Shown in pieces: positions 24,469 to 32,560 of a stretch of 34,494 nt of DNA; within the stretch, counting starts at the first letter, position 1, and each line of letters opens with the position of its first letter. Location of the stretch: positions 1-34,494 of the forward strand of contig NZ_AOPZ01000057.1 in the NCBI RefSeq assembly GCF_000414115.1, written 5' to 3'. The notes under the pieces are model-generated. The model did no database searches and was not told the origin of the DNA. It saw nothing but the letters and a program-made list of their open reading frames with translations. A program made the position numbers and the translations under genes. This DNA comes from Streptomyces aurantiacus JA 4570. Lineage in GTDB: Bacteria > Actinomycetota > Actinomycetes > Streptomycetales > Streptomycetaceae.

Positions 24469-24508
24469 AAGACCCCGTCATCAGCGGAGACGCTGAGAGC
24501 GGGGTCTT
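24469..24508 (+). terminator. Nested hairpin terminator after the tRNA
   Basis: The outer stem AAGACCCCG/CGGGGTCTT (9 bp) encloses a second hairpin TCAGCG-GAGA-CGCTGA (24481-24496). The outer 3' arm ends in TCTTC. It is a strong candidate for ending the tRNA transcript. Confidence 0.85.
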
Positions 24509-24710
24509 CGCGTGTGCGCGGGCAGCAGAAGAGTGCTGTCTTGGTCTACGCCAAGTCCCCCCGCCCCAGTATTCTCATCCGTGGCCAGCGGCTCACCCTC
24601 CCCCCACCCAGGTCGCGTGCTGGCGCGGGCAACGGCCACGCCCTCACAACACAACATTGCCCCAAGCAGCTGGGTGACTTCCCCCATTCGCCGCCTCCAG
24701 GAGGATCACG

Positions 24711-25865
24711 GTGAAAGTTCGCACCAGAAGCTCGGCGATCATCGGCACCATCTCACTCGTCGCGTCCCTCGCCTTGGGTACGGCGGCCGCCGACGAGTCC
24801 GACGCCCCCTCGCGGGACGCGCAAGCCGCCAAGGTCGCGCTCACCAAGGTGGCCACCGCCAAGAATCCCATCGCCGGCGCCGCCGGGCCCGGTGGCACGG
24901 TCTGGATAGCCGAACGCGCGGGCACCGTACGGGTCCTGGACGACAACGGACTCGGCGCGCCCGTCCTCGACATCTCCCGCGAGACCACCACCGACGGTGA
25001 ACGCGGCCTGCTGGGCATCGCGTTCGACAAGAAGTTCGCGCGCTTCTACATCTCGTTCACCAACCGCCAAGGCACCAGCACCGTGGACGAGTTCAGGGTG
25101 AAGGGCGGCAAGCTCCAGCCCCAGACCCGGCGCACCGTCCTCACCCAGACCCAGCCGTACTCGAACCACAACGGCGGCGATCTCACGTTCGGCCCCGACG
25201 GCTACCTCTACATCGCGTTCGGCGACGGCGGGGCCAGTGGCGACCCGCACGGCAACGGGCAGAAACTCGACACGCTGCTCGGCAAGCTGCTGCGGATCGA
25301 CCCGAGCAGGCCGAGCGGCGGCAAGCCCTACGCCATTCCGCCCGGCAACCCCTTCGTGAAGGACCCGAGGGCCAGGGACGAGATCTGGTCGTACGGACTG
25401 CGCAACCCGTGGCGGTTCTCCTTCGACTCGGGCACGGGCGACCTGCTCATCGGCGACGTCGGCCAGAACGCCTGGGAGGAGATCGACTGGGCCCCGGCGG
25501 CGAGCAAGGGCGGGGAGAACTACGGGTGGTCCCGGATGGAGGGCAACCATCCCTTCCGGGGCGGCACGGAGCCCGCGAACCATGTGCGGCCCGTCCACGA
25601 GTACGACCGCACCGGCCTCGGCTGCTCGGTGACCGGCGGATACGTCTACCGCGGCGACGCGATCCCGGACCTCAAGGGGAGTTACGTCTTCAGCGACTAC
25701 TGCGACGGCACCGTCCGCACCGTGAAGATCGAGAACGGCAAGGTGACCGACAAGGGTGACCTCGGCGTCAACGGCGGCGAGGTCGTCTCGTTCGCGCAGG
25801 ACGGCGACGGCGAGCTGTACGTGTTCGACCTCGGCGGCAGCATCCATCGGATCGACCCGGCATGA
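24711..25865 (+). CDS. Secreted PQQ-type sugar dehydrogenase (GSDH family)
   Basis: 384-residue exported beta-propeller of the glucose/sorbosone dehydrogenase family, which oxidises sugars with PQQ. A signal peptide ends near residue 27 (LGTAAA). Seen in order: GPGGTVWIAERAGTVRV, ERGLLGIAFD, the metal and cofactor region NHNGGDLTFGPDGYLYIAFGDGG, LLGKLLRIDP, YGLRNPWRFSFD, GDVGQNAWEEID, NYGWSRMEG and GGYVYRG. Cys in GLGCSV and DYCDG are placed for a disulfide. In Streptomyces the sugar and even PQQ use are often unproven. The GTG start has AGGAGG (24699-24704) at six bases. The 200 or so bases between the tRNA terminator and this gene show nothing else. Confidence 0.93.
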   Translation: MKVRTRSSAIIGTISLVASLALGTAAADESDAPSRDAQAAKVALTKVATAKNPIAGAAGPGGTVWIAERAGTVRVLDDNGLGAPVLDISRETTTDGERGLLGIAFDKKFARFYISFTNRQGTSTVDEFRVKGGKLQPQTRRTVLTQTQPYSNHNGGDLTFGPDGYLYIAFGDGGASGDPHGNGQKLDTLLGKLLRIDPSRPSGGKPYAIPPGNPFVKDPRARDEIWSYGLRNPWRFSFDSGTGDLLIGDVGQNAWEEIDWAPAASKGGENYGWSRMEGNHPFRGGTEPANHVRPVHEYDRTGLGCSVTGGYVYRGDAIPDLKGSYVFSDYCDGTVRTVKIENGKVTDKGDLGVNGGEVVSFAQDGDGELYVFDLGGSIHRIDPA

Positions 25866-25880
25866 CAGGTACGTGACACG

Positions 25881-25915
25881 GGCCCCGGCCTCGCGGAGAC
25901 GCCGAGGCCGGGGCC
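25881..25915. terminator. Bidirectional terminator, 13-bp perfect stem
   Basis: GGCCCCGGCCTCG (25881-25893) pairs exactly with CGAGGCCGGGGCC (25903-25915) over a nine-base loop. It sits between two converging genes, 16 bases after one stop and 14 before the other. Confidence 0.88.
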
Positions 25916-25929
25916 TTCACGCGGCAGCG

Positions 25930-26586
25930 TCAGAGCCAGGCGTCGGGCAGGGCCGCCCCGGTCGCGCGCAGGTGCCGCAGCGCCGCCGCGAACGAATGGC
26001 AGTCGAAGAGAGCCGAATGCTCCTCGCCCGAGGCCGGCTTGGGCAGGCCGAGCACCTGCCACAGGCGGCCCACGTTGGCCGCCGCCGTGGCGGGGGCGAC
26101 CGTGTTCAGCCACGGGCGGACATTGAGGAAGCCCGCGGTCAGGAAGCTGCCCTTGATTTCCTCTTCGCGCGCGCGTGCCCAGCCCAGGTTCTCTCCGAGT
26201 ACGACCATGTCGTTCCCGTAGGAGAGCACGGACTGCCCCGCGCAGAACGCCAGGAAGTCGCTGAGGGCTTCCGCCGGCGGGAGCCCGTCGCGGTCCACCG
26301 ACTCCTGGTCGATGCCGGTGAGTTCGGTGAAATAGGCCGACAGGCGCGGGTTCATCACGGGGCGCACCAGCGCCTCGTACTCCTCGACGACCGAGTAGGC
26401 GGCCTCGGCGGTTCCGTCGGCCCCGTCGGTCGCGTCGGCTCCGTGGGCGCCACCCGCCTCGTCGGCGCGCAGGCGCAGCGCCCCGATCTGGACGATCTCG
26501 CGGAACTGGCCCGGCGCCGACCAGTTCTGCTCCAGCGCGTCCGGCCAGGTCGTGAACTCGAGGTCGAAAACAACAAAGGTCGTCAT
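25930..26586 (-). CDS. DEDDh 3'-5' exonuclease
   Basis: 218-residue nuclease of the DnaQ/RNase T fold. The Exo I motif has Asp8 and Glu10 (FDLEF), the middle has ELTGID and SYGNDM, and the last motif HSALFD gives His190 and Asp195, which marks the DEDDh class. The layout resembles ERI-1/KapD-like exonucleases that trim RNA or single-stranded DNA ends. The substrate is not known. A low-complexity insert (ADEAGGAHGADATDGADGTAEA) lies near residue 50. The ATG at 26584-26586 has AAGGAG upstream. It is divergent from the receiver gene by 127 bases. Confidence 0.88.
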   Translation of the reverse strand: MTTFVVFDLEFTTWPDALEQNWSAPGQFREIVQIGALRLRADEAGGAHGADATDGADGTAEAAYSVVEEYEALVRPVMNPRLSAYFTELTGIDQESVDRDGLPPAEALSDFLAFCAGQSVLSYGNDMVVLGENLGWARAREEEIKGSFLTAGFLNVRPWLNTVAPATAAANVGRLWQVLGLPKPASGEEHSALFDCHSFAAALRHLRATGAALPDAWL

Positions 26587-26701
26587 GACGGCCTTCTCCT
26601 TGCCCGGGGAGGCGGAGCCTACCCCGCCGGAGTGGCCCGTCGCGGCTCCCCCGCAAGTGGCGGAAGTAGGCAAAACCCGGACGCGATGGCGGGTGCCGAC
26701 C

Positions 26702-26716
26702 TACTCTCGAGTTGTG
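26702..26716 (+). promoter_or_regulatory. Leaderless-type -10 box of the receiver gene
   Basis: TACTCT (26702-26707), then six bases, then the GTG at 26714. There is no ribosome site. Confidence 0.5.
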
Positions 26717-27145
26717 CCAGGCGTGTCCGGCCGTGTGCTTGTTGTGGACGACAACAAGGTCATCCGGCAACTGATCAGGGTCAATCTCGAGCTGGAGGGC
26801 TTCGAGGTCGTGACCGCGGCCGATGGTGCCGAGTGTCTGGATGTCGTCCATCAGGTCCGGCCCGACGTCGTGACGCTCGACGTCGTGATGCCCCGCCTCG
26901 ACGGGCTCCGCACGGCCGCCCGGCTCCGCGCCGATCCGCGGACGCGCGGCCTGCCGCTCGTGGTCGTCAGCGCCTGTACGCAGTACGAGGTGGAGGCGGG
27001 CCTCGACGTCGGCGTCGACGCGTTCCTGGCGAAGCCGTTCGAGCCGGCGGAACTCCTCGGCATCGTCCGCCAGTTGGTCGACCGGGGCGGCCGGGGTCCT
27101 CTCGACCGCACCCCGGACTCGTCGACGGTCCCGGGCTGCTCGTAG
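26714..27145 (+). CDS. Receiver-only response regulator
   Basis: 143-residue single-domain response regulator. It has the acidic pair Asp12-Asp13, phosphoacceptor Asp56 (TLDVVMP), a Ser at the conserved Thr/Ser position (VVSACT) and the Lys of AKPFEPAELL. There is no output domain, so it must act through protein contacts or as a phosphate relay. No kinase lies next to it. The GTG at 26714 is preferred because a -10 box stands six bases upstream, and an in-frame GTG at 26723 is an alternative. The last four codons fall inside a 35-bp tandem repeat. It precedes nrtL by about 180 bases. Confidence 0.9.
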   Translation: MPGVSGRVLVVDDNKVIRQLIRVNLELEGFEVVTAADGAECLDVVHQVRPDVVTLDVVMPRLDGLRTAARLRADPRTRGLPLVVVSACTQYEVEAGLDVGVDAFLAKPFEPAELLGIVRQLVDRGGRGPLDRTPDSSTVPGCS

Positions 27146-27221
27146 CCCCGGCTTCGTACGGGATCCCGGGCTGCTCGTAGCCCCGGTCTCGTACGGGATC
27201 CCGGGCCGCTCCCGGGCCGCT
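27130..27221. repeat. 35-bp tandem repeat plus 11-bp repeats after the receiver gene
   Basis: A 35-base unit beginning CCCGGGCTGCTCGTAG occurs at 27130-27164 and 27165-27199 with two changed bases (CTTC versus TCTC). The first copy carries the gene's stop. It is followed by CCCGGGCCGCT at 27200-27210 and 27211-27221 and a partial third copy. The array is GC-palindrome-rich and could act as a terminator. Confidence 0.92.
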
Positions 27222-27315
27222 CCCGGGCCGCGGCCACGCGGCGCACGCCGAACCGCACGAGGCGCCCCGCCGGAAACCGTCAGAAACCCCCGAGCACCCC
27301 ACCCCCCGCCTCCCA

Positions 27316-27330
27316 TACCCTTGACCCGTG
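27316..27330 (+). promoter_or_regulatory. Leaderless-type -10 box of nrtL
   Basis: TACCCT (27316-27321), then six bases, then the GTG at 27328. There is no ribosome site. Confidence 0.5.
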
Positions 27331-28413
27331 ACCCCCGAAGAGCTCTCCCGTACCGTCCTGCGTGCCATGCGGCGCGCGGTGGACGCCGGAGAGCTCACCG
27401 CCACCGTCCCGGAGCGCGCCCACGTCGAGCGCCCCGGCCCCGGCGGCACCGGTGACTACGCCACGAACCTCGCCCTCCGCGTCGCCCGCGAGGCGTCCGC
27501 ACCCCCGCGCCGCGTCGCCGAGACCCTCTCCGCCCGCCTCGCCGCGGAACCCGGCATCGCCCGCGCCGACGTCACCGGGCCCGGCTTCCTCAACATCACG
27601 CTCGACGCCGACAGCGCCCCCCACCTCGTACAGAAGGTCCTGGAAGAGGGTGAGCGCTACGGCCACATCACCCCGGACACCGGAGCCCTCGCCCAGCTGC
27701 ACACCCCGCACGACCTGCGCGCCGTCGTCGTCGCCGACGCGGCACGGCGCATCCTCCGCTCCCAGGGCGTCCTCGCCCGCGTGACCAGCGACGAGGCCCC
27801 GGACGACGAGTGGGTGGAGGTCCTGGGCGTACGGGTCGACGGGCACGGGCACCCACCCACCCCCCTCACCACCCTCCGCCCCGTCCCGGCCCCCCGCACC
27901 CCCGACCCCCTCCGCCTCGGCCGGGACGCCGCCCGCTGGGCCCTGCTCCACCCGGCGCCCCACGACCGCCCCCGCACCTGCGACGACGACCACCTCGCCC
28001 AGCGCGAGTCGAACCCCCTGTTCCGGATCCGGTACGCACACGCCAGGACCCGCGCGCTCACCCGCAACGCGGCCGACCTGGGCTTCACCGCGGCCCCCGG
28101 TGAGGCCGGCACATCCGCACCCGGCCCCGCCGACGACCTCGCGGACGCGGCGGCGCACACCCTCCTCGCAGCCCTGGGCGACCACCCCACCGTCCTGGCC
28201 ACCGCCGCCCGCCGGCACTCCCCGGACCGCCTGACCCGGCACCTCGTCCGGACCGCCGACGCCTTCCTCGCGCAGGCCCACACCGTGCTGCCGCTCGGCG
28301 ACGAGAAACCCTCGGCCGCCCACCGCGCCCGGCTCGCGCTCGCCGAAGCCGCCGGGACGGTGCTCGCCGGCGGCCTGTCCCTGCTCGGCATCAGCGCGCC
28401 CGAATACTTGTGA
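27328..28413 (+). CDS. nrtL: ArgS-related anticodon-binding protein NrtL
   Basis: 361-residue relic of arginyl-tRNA synthetase. The N-terminal add-on domain is kept (GDYATNLALRVA, VTGPGFLNITL). The position of the class I HIGH signature reads LHTPHDLRAVVVADAARRILRSQG, so HIGH is lost. The catalytic Rossmann core, including KMSKS, is missing. After a Pro-rich linker the protein resumes with LRLGRDAARWALL, the ESNPLFRIRYAHARTRAL segment, and the DALR anticodon-binding domain to the C-terminal LGISAPEYL. It cannot charge tRNA and may bind tRNA-Arg. It stands 22 bases before lysA, where other actinobacteria such as Mycobacterium have a true argS. The name follows current annotation usage as I recall it. 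Confidence 0.87.
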   Translation: MTPEELSRTVLRAMRRAVDAGELTATVPERAHVERPGPGGTGDYATNLALRVAREASAPPRRVAETLSARLAAEPGIARADVTGPGFLNITLDADSAPHLVQKVLEEGERYGHITPDTGALAQLHTPHDLRAVVVADAARRILRSQGVLARVTSDEAPDDEWVEVLGVRVDGHGHPPTPLTTLRPVPAPRTPDPLRLGRDAARWALLHPAPHDRPRTCDDDHLAQRESNPLFRIRYAHARTRALTRNAADLGFTAAPGEAGTSAPGPADDLADAAAHTLLAALGDHPTVLATAARRHSPDRLTRHLVRTADAFLAQAHTVLPLGDEKPSAAHRARLALAEAAGTVLAGGLSLLGISAPEYL

Positions 28414-28435
28414 GACGAGAAGAGTCAGAAGAGCC

Positions 28436-29827
28436 ATGAGCCGTTCCGCCCACCCCGCAGGCCCCCGCCACGCAGACGTCCTCACCGAGGGGCACTACTC
28501 CGCGCCGCCGACCGACCTCAACGCCCTCGACCCGAAGGTCTGGTCCCGGACCGTCACCCGCACCCCCGACGGCCAGGTCACCGTCGGCGGCATCGAGGTG
28601 GCCCGGCTCGCCGAGGAGTTCGGCACGCCCGCCTACTTCCTCGACGAGGCCGACTTCCGCGCCCGCTGCCAGGCATGGCGCGACGCCTTCGGGCCGGACG
28701 CCGACGTCTTCTACGCGGGCAAGGCGTTCCTGTCGCGCGCCGTCGTGCGGTGGCTGCACGAAGAGGGGCTCAACCTCGACGTGTGCTCCGCAGGCGAACT
28801 GACCACCGCGCTCGACGCCGGCATGCCCGCCGAGCGCATCGCCCTGCACGGCAACAACAAGACGCCCGAGGAGATCGAGCGCGCCGTCGCCGCCGGCGTC
28901 GGCCACATCGTGCTCGACTCCTTCCAGGAGATCGTGCGCGTCGCCCACATCGCCGACCGGCTCGGCAAGCGCCAGCGCGTACAGATCCGCGTGACCGTCG
29001 GCGTCGAGGCGCACACCCACGAGTTCATCGCCACCGCCCACGAGGACCAGAAGTTCGGCATCGCGCTCGCCGGGGGAGAGGCCGCCGAGGCCGTCCGGCG
29101 CGCGCTGAAGCTCGACGGCCTGGAGCTCGTCGGCATCCACAGCCACATCGGCTCGCAGATCTTCGACACCGCCGGATTCGAGGTCGCGGCCCGGCGCGTG
29201 GTGGCGCTGCTCGCCGAGATCCGCGACGAGCACGGCGTCGAACTGCCCGAGATCGACCTCGGCGGCGGCCTCGGCATCGCGTACACCTCGGACGACGACC
29301 CCGCCGAGCCGCACGACATCGCCAACTCGCTGCGCGAGATCGTCACCCGCGAATGCGCGGCGTCCAAGCTGCGCACGCCCCGCATCTCCGTCGAACCGGG
29401 CCGCGCCATCGTCGGCCCCACCGCCTTCACGCTGTACGAGGTCGGCACCATCAAGCCCCTGGAGGGGCTGCGTACGTACGTCTCCGTGGACGGCGGCATG
29501 TCGGACAACATCCGTACGGCGCTCTACGACGCCGAGTACAGCGTCGCCCTCGTGTCCCGGTCGTCCGACGCCGAGCCGATGCTGGTCCGTGTGGTCGGCA
29601 AGCACTGCGAGAGCGGCGACATCGTCGTGCGCGACGCCTTCCTGCCCGCCGACCTCGCCCCCGGCGACCTCATCGCCGTGCCCGCGACCGGCGCGTACTG
29701 CCGCTCCATGGCGAGCAACTACAACCACGCGCTGCGGCCGCCGGTCGTGGCGGTGAAGGACGGCGCGGGCCGCGTCATCGTGCGGCGCGAGACGGAGGAG
29801 GATCTGCTCCGTCTGGACGTGGGGTGA
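28436..29827 (+). CDS. lysA: Diaminopimelate decarboxylase
   Basis: 463-residue PLP enzyme that converts meso-diaminopimelate to L-lysine, the last step of lysine synthesis. Seen: PLP Lys96 (FYAGKAF), HSHIGSQI, the phosphate-binding GGGLGI, EPGRAIVGP, the CESGDI motif and the C-terminal NYNHALRPP. The length is normal for the family. The ATG is preceded by GAAGAG-type sites. It probably shares a transcript with nrtL. A small GGGGTG-ACAC-CACCCC hairpin covers its stop. Confidence 0.97.
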   Translation: MSRSAHPAGPRHADVLTEGHYSAPPTDLNALDPKVWSRTVTRTPDGQVTVGGIEVARLAEEFGTPAYFLDEADFRARCQAWRDAFGPDADVFYAGKAFLSRAVVRWLHEEGLNLDVCSAGELTTALDAGMPAERIALHGNNKTPEEIERAVAAGVGHIVLDSFQEIVRVAHIADRLGKRQRVQIRVTVGVEAHTHEFIATAHEDQKFGIALAGGEAAEAVRRALKLDGLELVGIHSHIGSQIFDTAGFEVAARRVVALLAEIRDEHGVELPEIDLGGGLGIAYTSDDDPAEPHDIANSLREIVTRECAASKLRTPRISVEPGRAIVGPTAFTLYEVGTIKPLEGLRTYVSVDGGMSDNIRTALYDAEYSVALVSRSSDAEPMLVRVVGKHCESGDIVVRDAFLPADLAPGDLIAVPATGAYCRSMASNYNHALRPPVVAVKDGAGRVIVRRETEEDLLRLDVG

Positions 29828-29947
29828 CACCACCCCGGTAGTACCCGGTTCGTGAAATACACGTCTCACGATCCGGACTTTGGTCAGAAACACCGTATGG
29901 GTGGGTGAGACTGGTCCCACCGTAGTTGGAGAAGGAAACGAGGTCGG
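29828..29947. promoter_or_regulatory. lysA-hom intergenic region
   Basis: 120 bases with no gene. It holds an inverted repeat TCGTGA(10)TCACGA (29850-29855 and 29866-29871) and a GTGGG/CCCAC hairpin near 29902-29920. The lower GC of this gap suggests a promoter for hom-thrC, but I cannot point to clear boxes. GAAGGAAACGAGG precedes the ATG. Confidence 0.4.
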
Positions 29948-31240
29948 ATGATGCGTACGCGTCCGCTGAAGGTGGCGCTGCTGGGCTGTGGGGTTGTCGG
30001 CTCAGAGGTGGCGCGCATCATGACGACGCACGCCGACGACCTCACAGCGAGGATCGGCGCCCCGGTGGAGCTCGCCGGGGTGGCCGTCCGCCGCCCCTCC
30101 AAGGTGCGCGCGGGCATCGACCCGGCGCTGGTCACCACGGACGCGACGGCGCTGGTCAAACGCGGTGACATCGACGTGGTCATCGAGGTCATCGGCGGCA
30201 TCGAGCCCGCCCGCGCCCTGATCACCACCGCCTTCGAGCACGGCGCCTCCGTGGTCTCCGCGAACAAGGCGCTGATCGCCCAGGACGGCGCCGCCCTGCA
30301 CGCGACGGCCGAGCAGCACGGACGTGATCTTTATTACGAGGCCGCGGTCGCCGGCGCGATTCCGCTGATCAGGCCGCTGCGCGAGTCTCTGGCGGGCGAC
30401 AAGGTCAACCGCGTCCTCGGCATCGTGAACGGCACGACGAACTTCATCCTCGACAAGATGGACTCGACGGGCGCCGGCTATCAGGAGGCCCTCGACGAGG
30501 CCACCGCCCTCGGGTACGCCGAGGCCGACCCGACCGCCGACGTCGAGGGCTTCGACGCCGCCGCCAAGGCCGCGATCCTGGCCGGCATCGCCTTCCACAC
30601 CCGGGTGCGCCTCGACGACGTCTACCGCGAGGGCATGACCGAGGTCACCGCCGCCGACTTCGCGTCCGCGAAGCGCATGGGCTGCACCATCAAGCTCCTC
30701 GCCATCTGCGAGCGGGCCGCCCACGGCGGCTCCGTGACCGCCCGCGTGCACCCCGCGATGATTCCGCTCAGCCACCCGCTGGCGAGCGTCCGCGAGGCGT
30801 ACAACGCCGTCTTCGTGGAGGCCGAGGCCGCGGGACAGCTCATGTTCTACGGCCCCGGCGCGGGCGGCGCGCCCACCGCGTCCGCCGTCCTCGGCGACCT
30901 CGTCGCGGTCTGCCGCAACAAGCTGGGCGAGGCCACCGGGCCCGGCGACTCCGCGTACACCCAGCTGCCCGTGAGCCCCATGGGCGAGGTCGTCACGCGG
31001 TACCACATCAGCCTCGACGTGGCCGACAAGCCGGGCGTGCTCGCCCAGGTCGCGACGGTCTTCGCCGAGCACGGCGTATCGATCGATACGGTCCGTCAGA
31101 CGGGCAAGGACGGCGAGGCATCCCTCGTCGTCGTCACCCACCGCGCGCCCGACGCCGCCCTCAGCGGCACCGTCGAGGCGCTGCGCCGACTCGACACCGT
31201 GCGCGGTGTCGCCAGCATCATGCGGGTTGAAGGGGAGTAA
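29948..31240 (+). CDS. hom: Homoserine dehydrogenase
   Basis: 430-residue enzyme reducing aspartate semialdehyde to homoserine, the branch point to threonine and methionine. It has the NAD(P) motif LLGCGVVGSEVARI at the N-terminus, the central catalytic region GIVNGTTNFIL and EGFDAAAKAAILA, and a C-terminal ACT domain (YHISLDVADKPGVLAQVATVF), the usual site of threonine feedback. The start is ATG-ATG. The stop is six bases before thrC, so the two genes are one operon. Confidence 0.97.
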   Translation: MMRTRPLKVALLGCGVVGSEVARIMTTHADDLTARIGAPVELAGVAVRRPSKVRAGIDPALVTTDATALVKRGDIDVVIEVIGGIEPARALITTAFEHGASVVSANKALIAQDGAALHATAEQHGRDLYYEAAVAGAIPLIRPLRESLAGDKVNRVLGIVNGTTNFILDKMDSTGAGYQEALDEATALGYAEADPTADVEGFDAAAKAAILAGIAFHTRVRLDDVYREGMTEVTAADFASAKRMGCTIKLLAICERAAHGGSVTARVHPAMIPLSHPLASVREAYNAVFVEAEAAGQLMFYGPGAGGAPTASAVLGDLVAVCRNKLGEATGPGDSAYTQLPVSPMGEVVTRYHISLDVADKPGVLAQVATVFAEHGVSIDTVRQTGKDGEASLVVVTHRAPDAALSGTVEALRRLDTVRGVASIMRVEGE

Positions 31241-31246
31241 GCAGCA

Positions 31247-32305
31247 ATGACCCACCAGTGGCGCGGAATCATCGAGGAGTACCGGGACCGCCTCCCGGTC
31301 TCCGCCACCACGCCGGTCGTGACGCTCCGCGAGGGCGGTACGCCGCTCGTGCCCGCGGCTGTGCTCTCCGAGCGCACCGGCTGCGAGGTCCACCTCAAGG
31401 TCGAGGGCGCCAACCCGACGGGGTCCTTCAAGGACCGCGGCATGACCATGGCGATCACCAAGGCCAAGGAGGAGGGCGCGAAGGCCGTCATCTGCGCCTC
31501 CACCGGCAACACGTCGGCGTCCGCGGCCGCCTATGCCGTACGCGCCGGGATGGTGTGCGCCGTCCTCGTGCCGCAGGGCAAGATCGCCCTCGGCAAGATG
31601 GGCCAGGCCCTCGTCTACGGCTCGAAGATCCTCCAGGTGGACGGGAACTTCGACGACTGCCTGAACCTCGCGCGCGGCCTTTCCGAGAACTACCCGGTGG
31701 CGCTGGTCAATTCGGTCAACCCGTTCCGCATCGAGGGCCAGAAGACGGCCTCCTTCGAGATCGTGGACGCCCTCGGCGACGCGCCCGACATCCACGTCCT
31801 GCCGGTCGGCAACGCGGGCAACATCACGGCCTACTGGAAGGGCTACAAGGAGTACGCGGCCGACTCGGTGTCGACGCGGGCGCCGCGCATGTGGGGCTTC
31901 CAGGCATCCGGTTCGGCGCCGATCGTGCGCGGCGAGATCGTCAAGGACCCCTCGACGATCGCCACCGCGATTCGCATCGGCAACCCCGCGTCGTGGCAGC
32001 ACGCGCTCGCCGCGCGCGACGAGTCGGGCGGCTTCATCGACGAGGTGACGGACCGTGAGATCCTCCGCGCCTACAAGCTGTTGGCGTCCCAGGAGGGTGT
32101 CTTCGTCGAGCCCGCGTCCGCCGCGTCCGTGGCCGGTCTGCTGAAGGCCGCCGAGCAGGGCAAGGTCGACACGGGCCAGCGGATCGTCTGCACGGTCACC
32201 GGCAACGGCCTCAAGGACCCGGACTGGGCCGTCGCGGGCGCCCCGCAGCCGGTCACGGTCCCGGTCGACGCGGCCGCCGCGGCGGAGCGCCTCGGCCTGG
32301 CGTAA
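31247..32305 (+). CDS. thrC: Threonine synthase
   Basis: 352-residue PLP enzyme that turns O-phosphohomoserine into threonine. The PLP Lys62 lies in [10 protein letters not shown], and the PLP-phosphate loop [13 protein letters not shown] and the TGNGLKDP region are intact. The ribosome site GGGGAG overlaps the end of hom. It belongs to the short class of threonine synthases without the N-terminal extension. Confidence 0.97.
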   Translation: MTHQWRGIIEEYRDRLPVSATTPVVTLREGGTPLVPAAVLSERTGCEVHLKVEGANPTGSFKDRGMTMAITKAKEEGAKAVICASTGNTSASAAAYAVRAGMVCAVLVPQGKIALGKMGQALVYGSKILQVDGNFDDCLNLARGLSENYPVALVNSVNPFRIEGQKTASFEIVDALGDAPDIHVLPVGNAGNITAYWKGYKEYAADSVSTRAPRMWGFQASGSAPIVRGEIVKDPSTIATAIRIGNPASWQHALAARDESGGFIDEVTDREILRAYKLLASQEGVFVEPASAASVAGLLKAAEQGKVDTGQRIVCTVTGNGLKDPDWAVAGAPQPVTVPVDAAAAAERLGLA

Positions 32306-32560
32306 CGCCCAAACCTCTCAACTCCCCACAGGGGGTGCACAGGGGGCTCGCGACACGCATCGTGCGCCTCCTGTGCGCCCTATGTCGCCGCAGAACCTTC
32401 CTTCGATAGGCTGTAGCCAACCCACCCCGCATATGCCGCCGCATATGCCGTGGTGCCGCCCGCGGAGGCGGCCCTCGGGTGCTGCCGTTCCTCGTCGGCC
32501 GAGTGCTGGTCGAGGCGGCAAGTCCTCCACAAATCAGAGCTCAAGGAGAGTCGTCGAGCG
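32306..32560. promoter_or_regulatory. thrC-thrB leader region
   Basis: 255 bases without a convincing gene. It holds a possible long hairpin GCACAGG/CCTGTGC (32337-32343 and 32370-32376), a TAGGCT -10-type box (32407-32412), two GCATATGC palindromes (32429-32436 and 32441-32448, 12 bases apart), and a GCCGCC-CGCGGA-GGCGGC hairpin (32455-32472). Together these suggest that thrB has its own promoter and perhaps an operator. AAGGAGAG (32543-32550) is the ribosome site. Confidence 0.5.

Noticed and set aside
24379..25865. Integrated element at the tRNA-Arg gene
   Set aside because: No integrase, no repeat of the tRNA 3' end, and the neighbouring genes have ordinary base composition.
27130..27221. 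CRISPR-like array
   Set aside because: The units are directly adjacent with no variable spacers, and no cas genes are present.
30002..32002. 666-residue minus-strand frame opposite hom and thrC
   Set aside because: Shadow of two well-supported genes; no family features.
32450..32560. N-terminal extension of thrB from GTG 32450
   Set aside because: The added residues do not resemble homoserine kinases, and a good ribosome site precedes the ATG at 32561.
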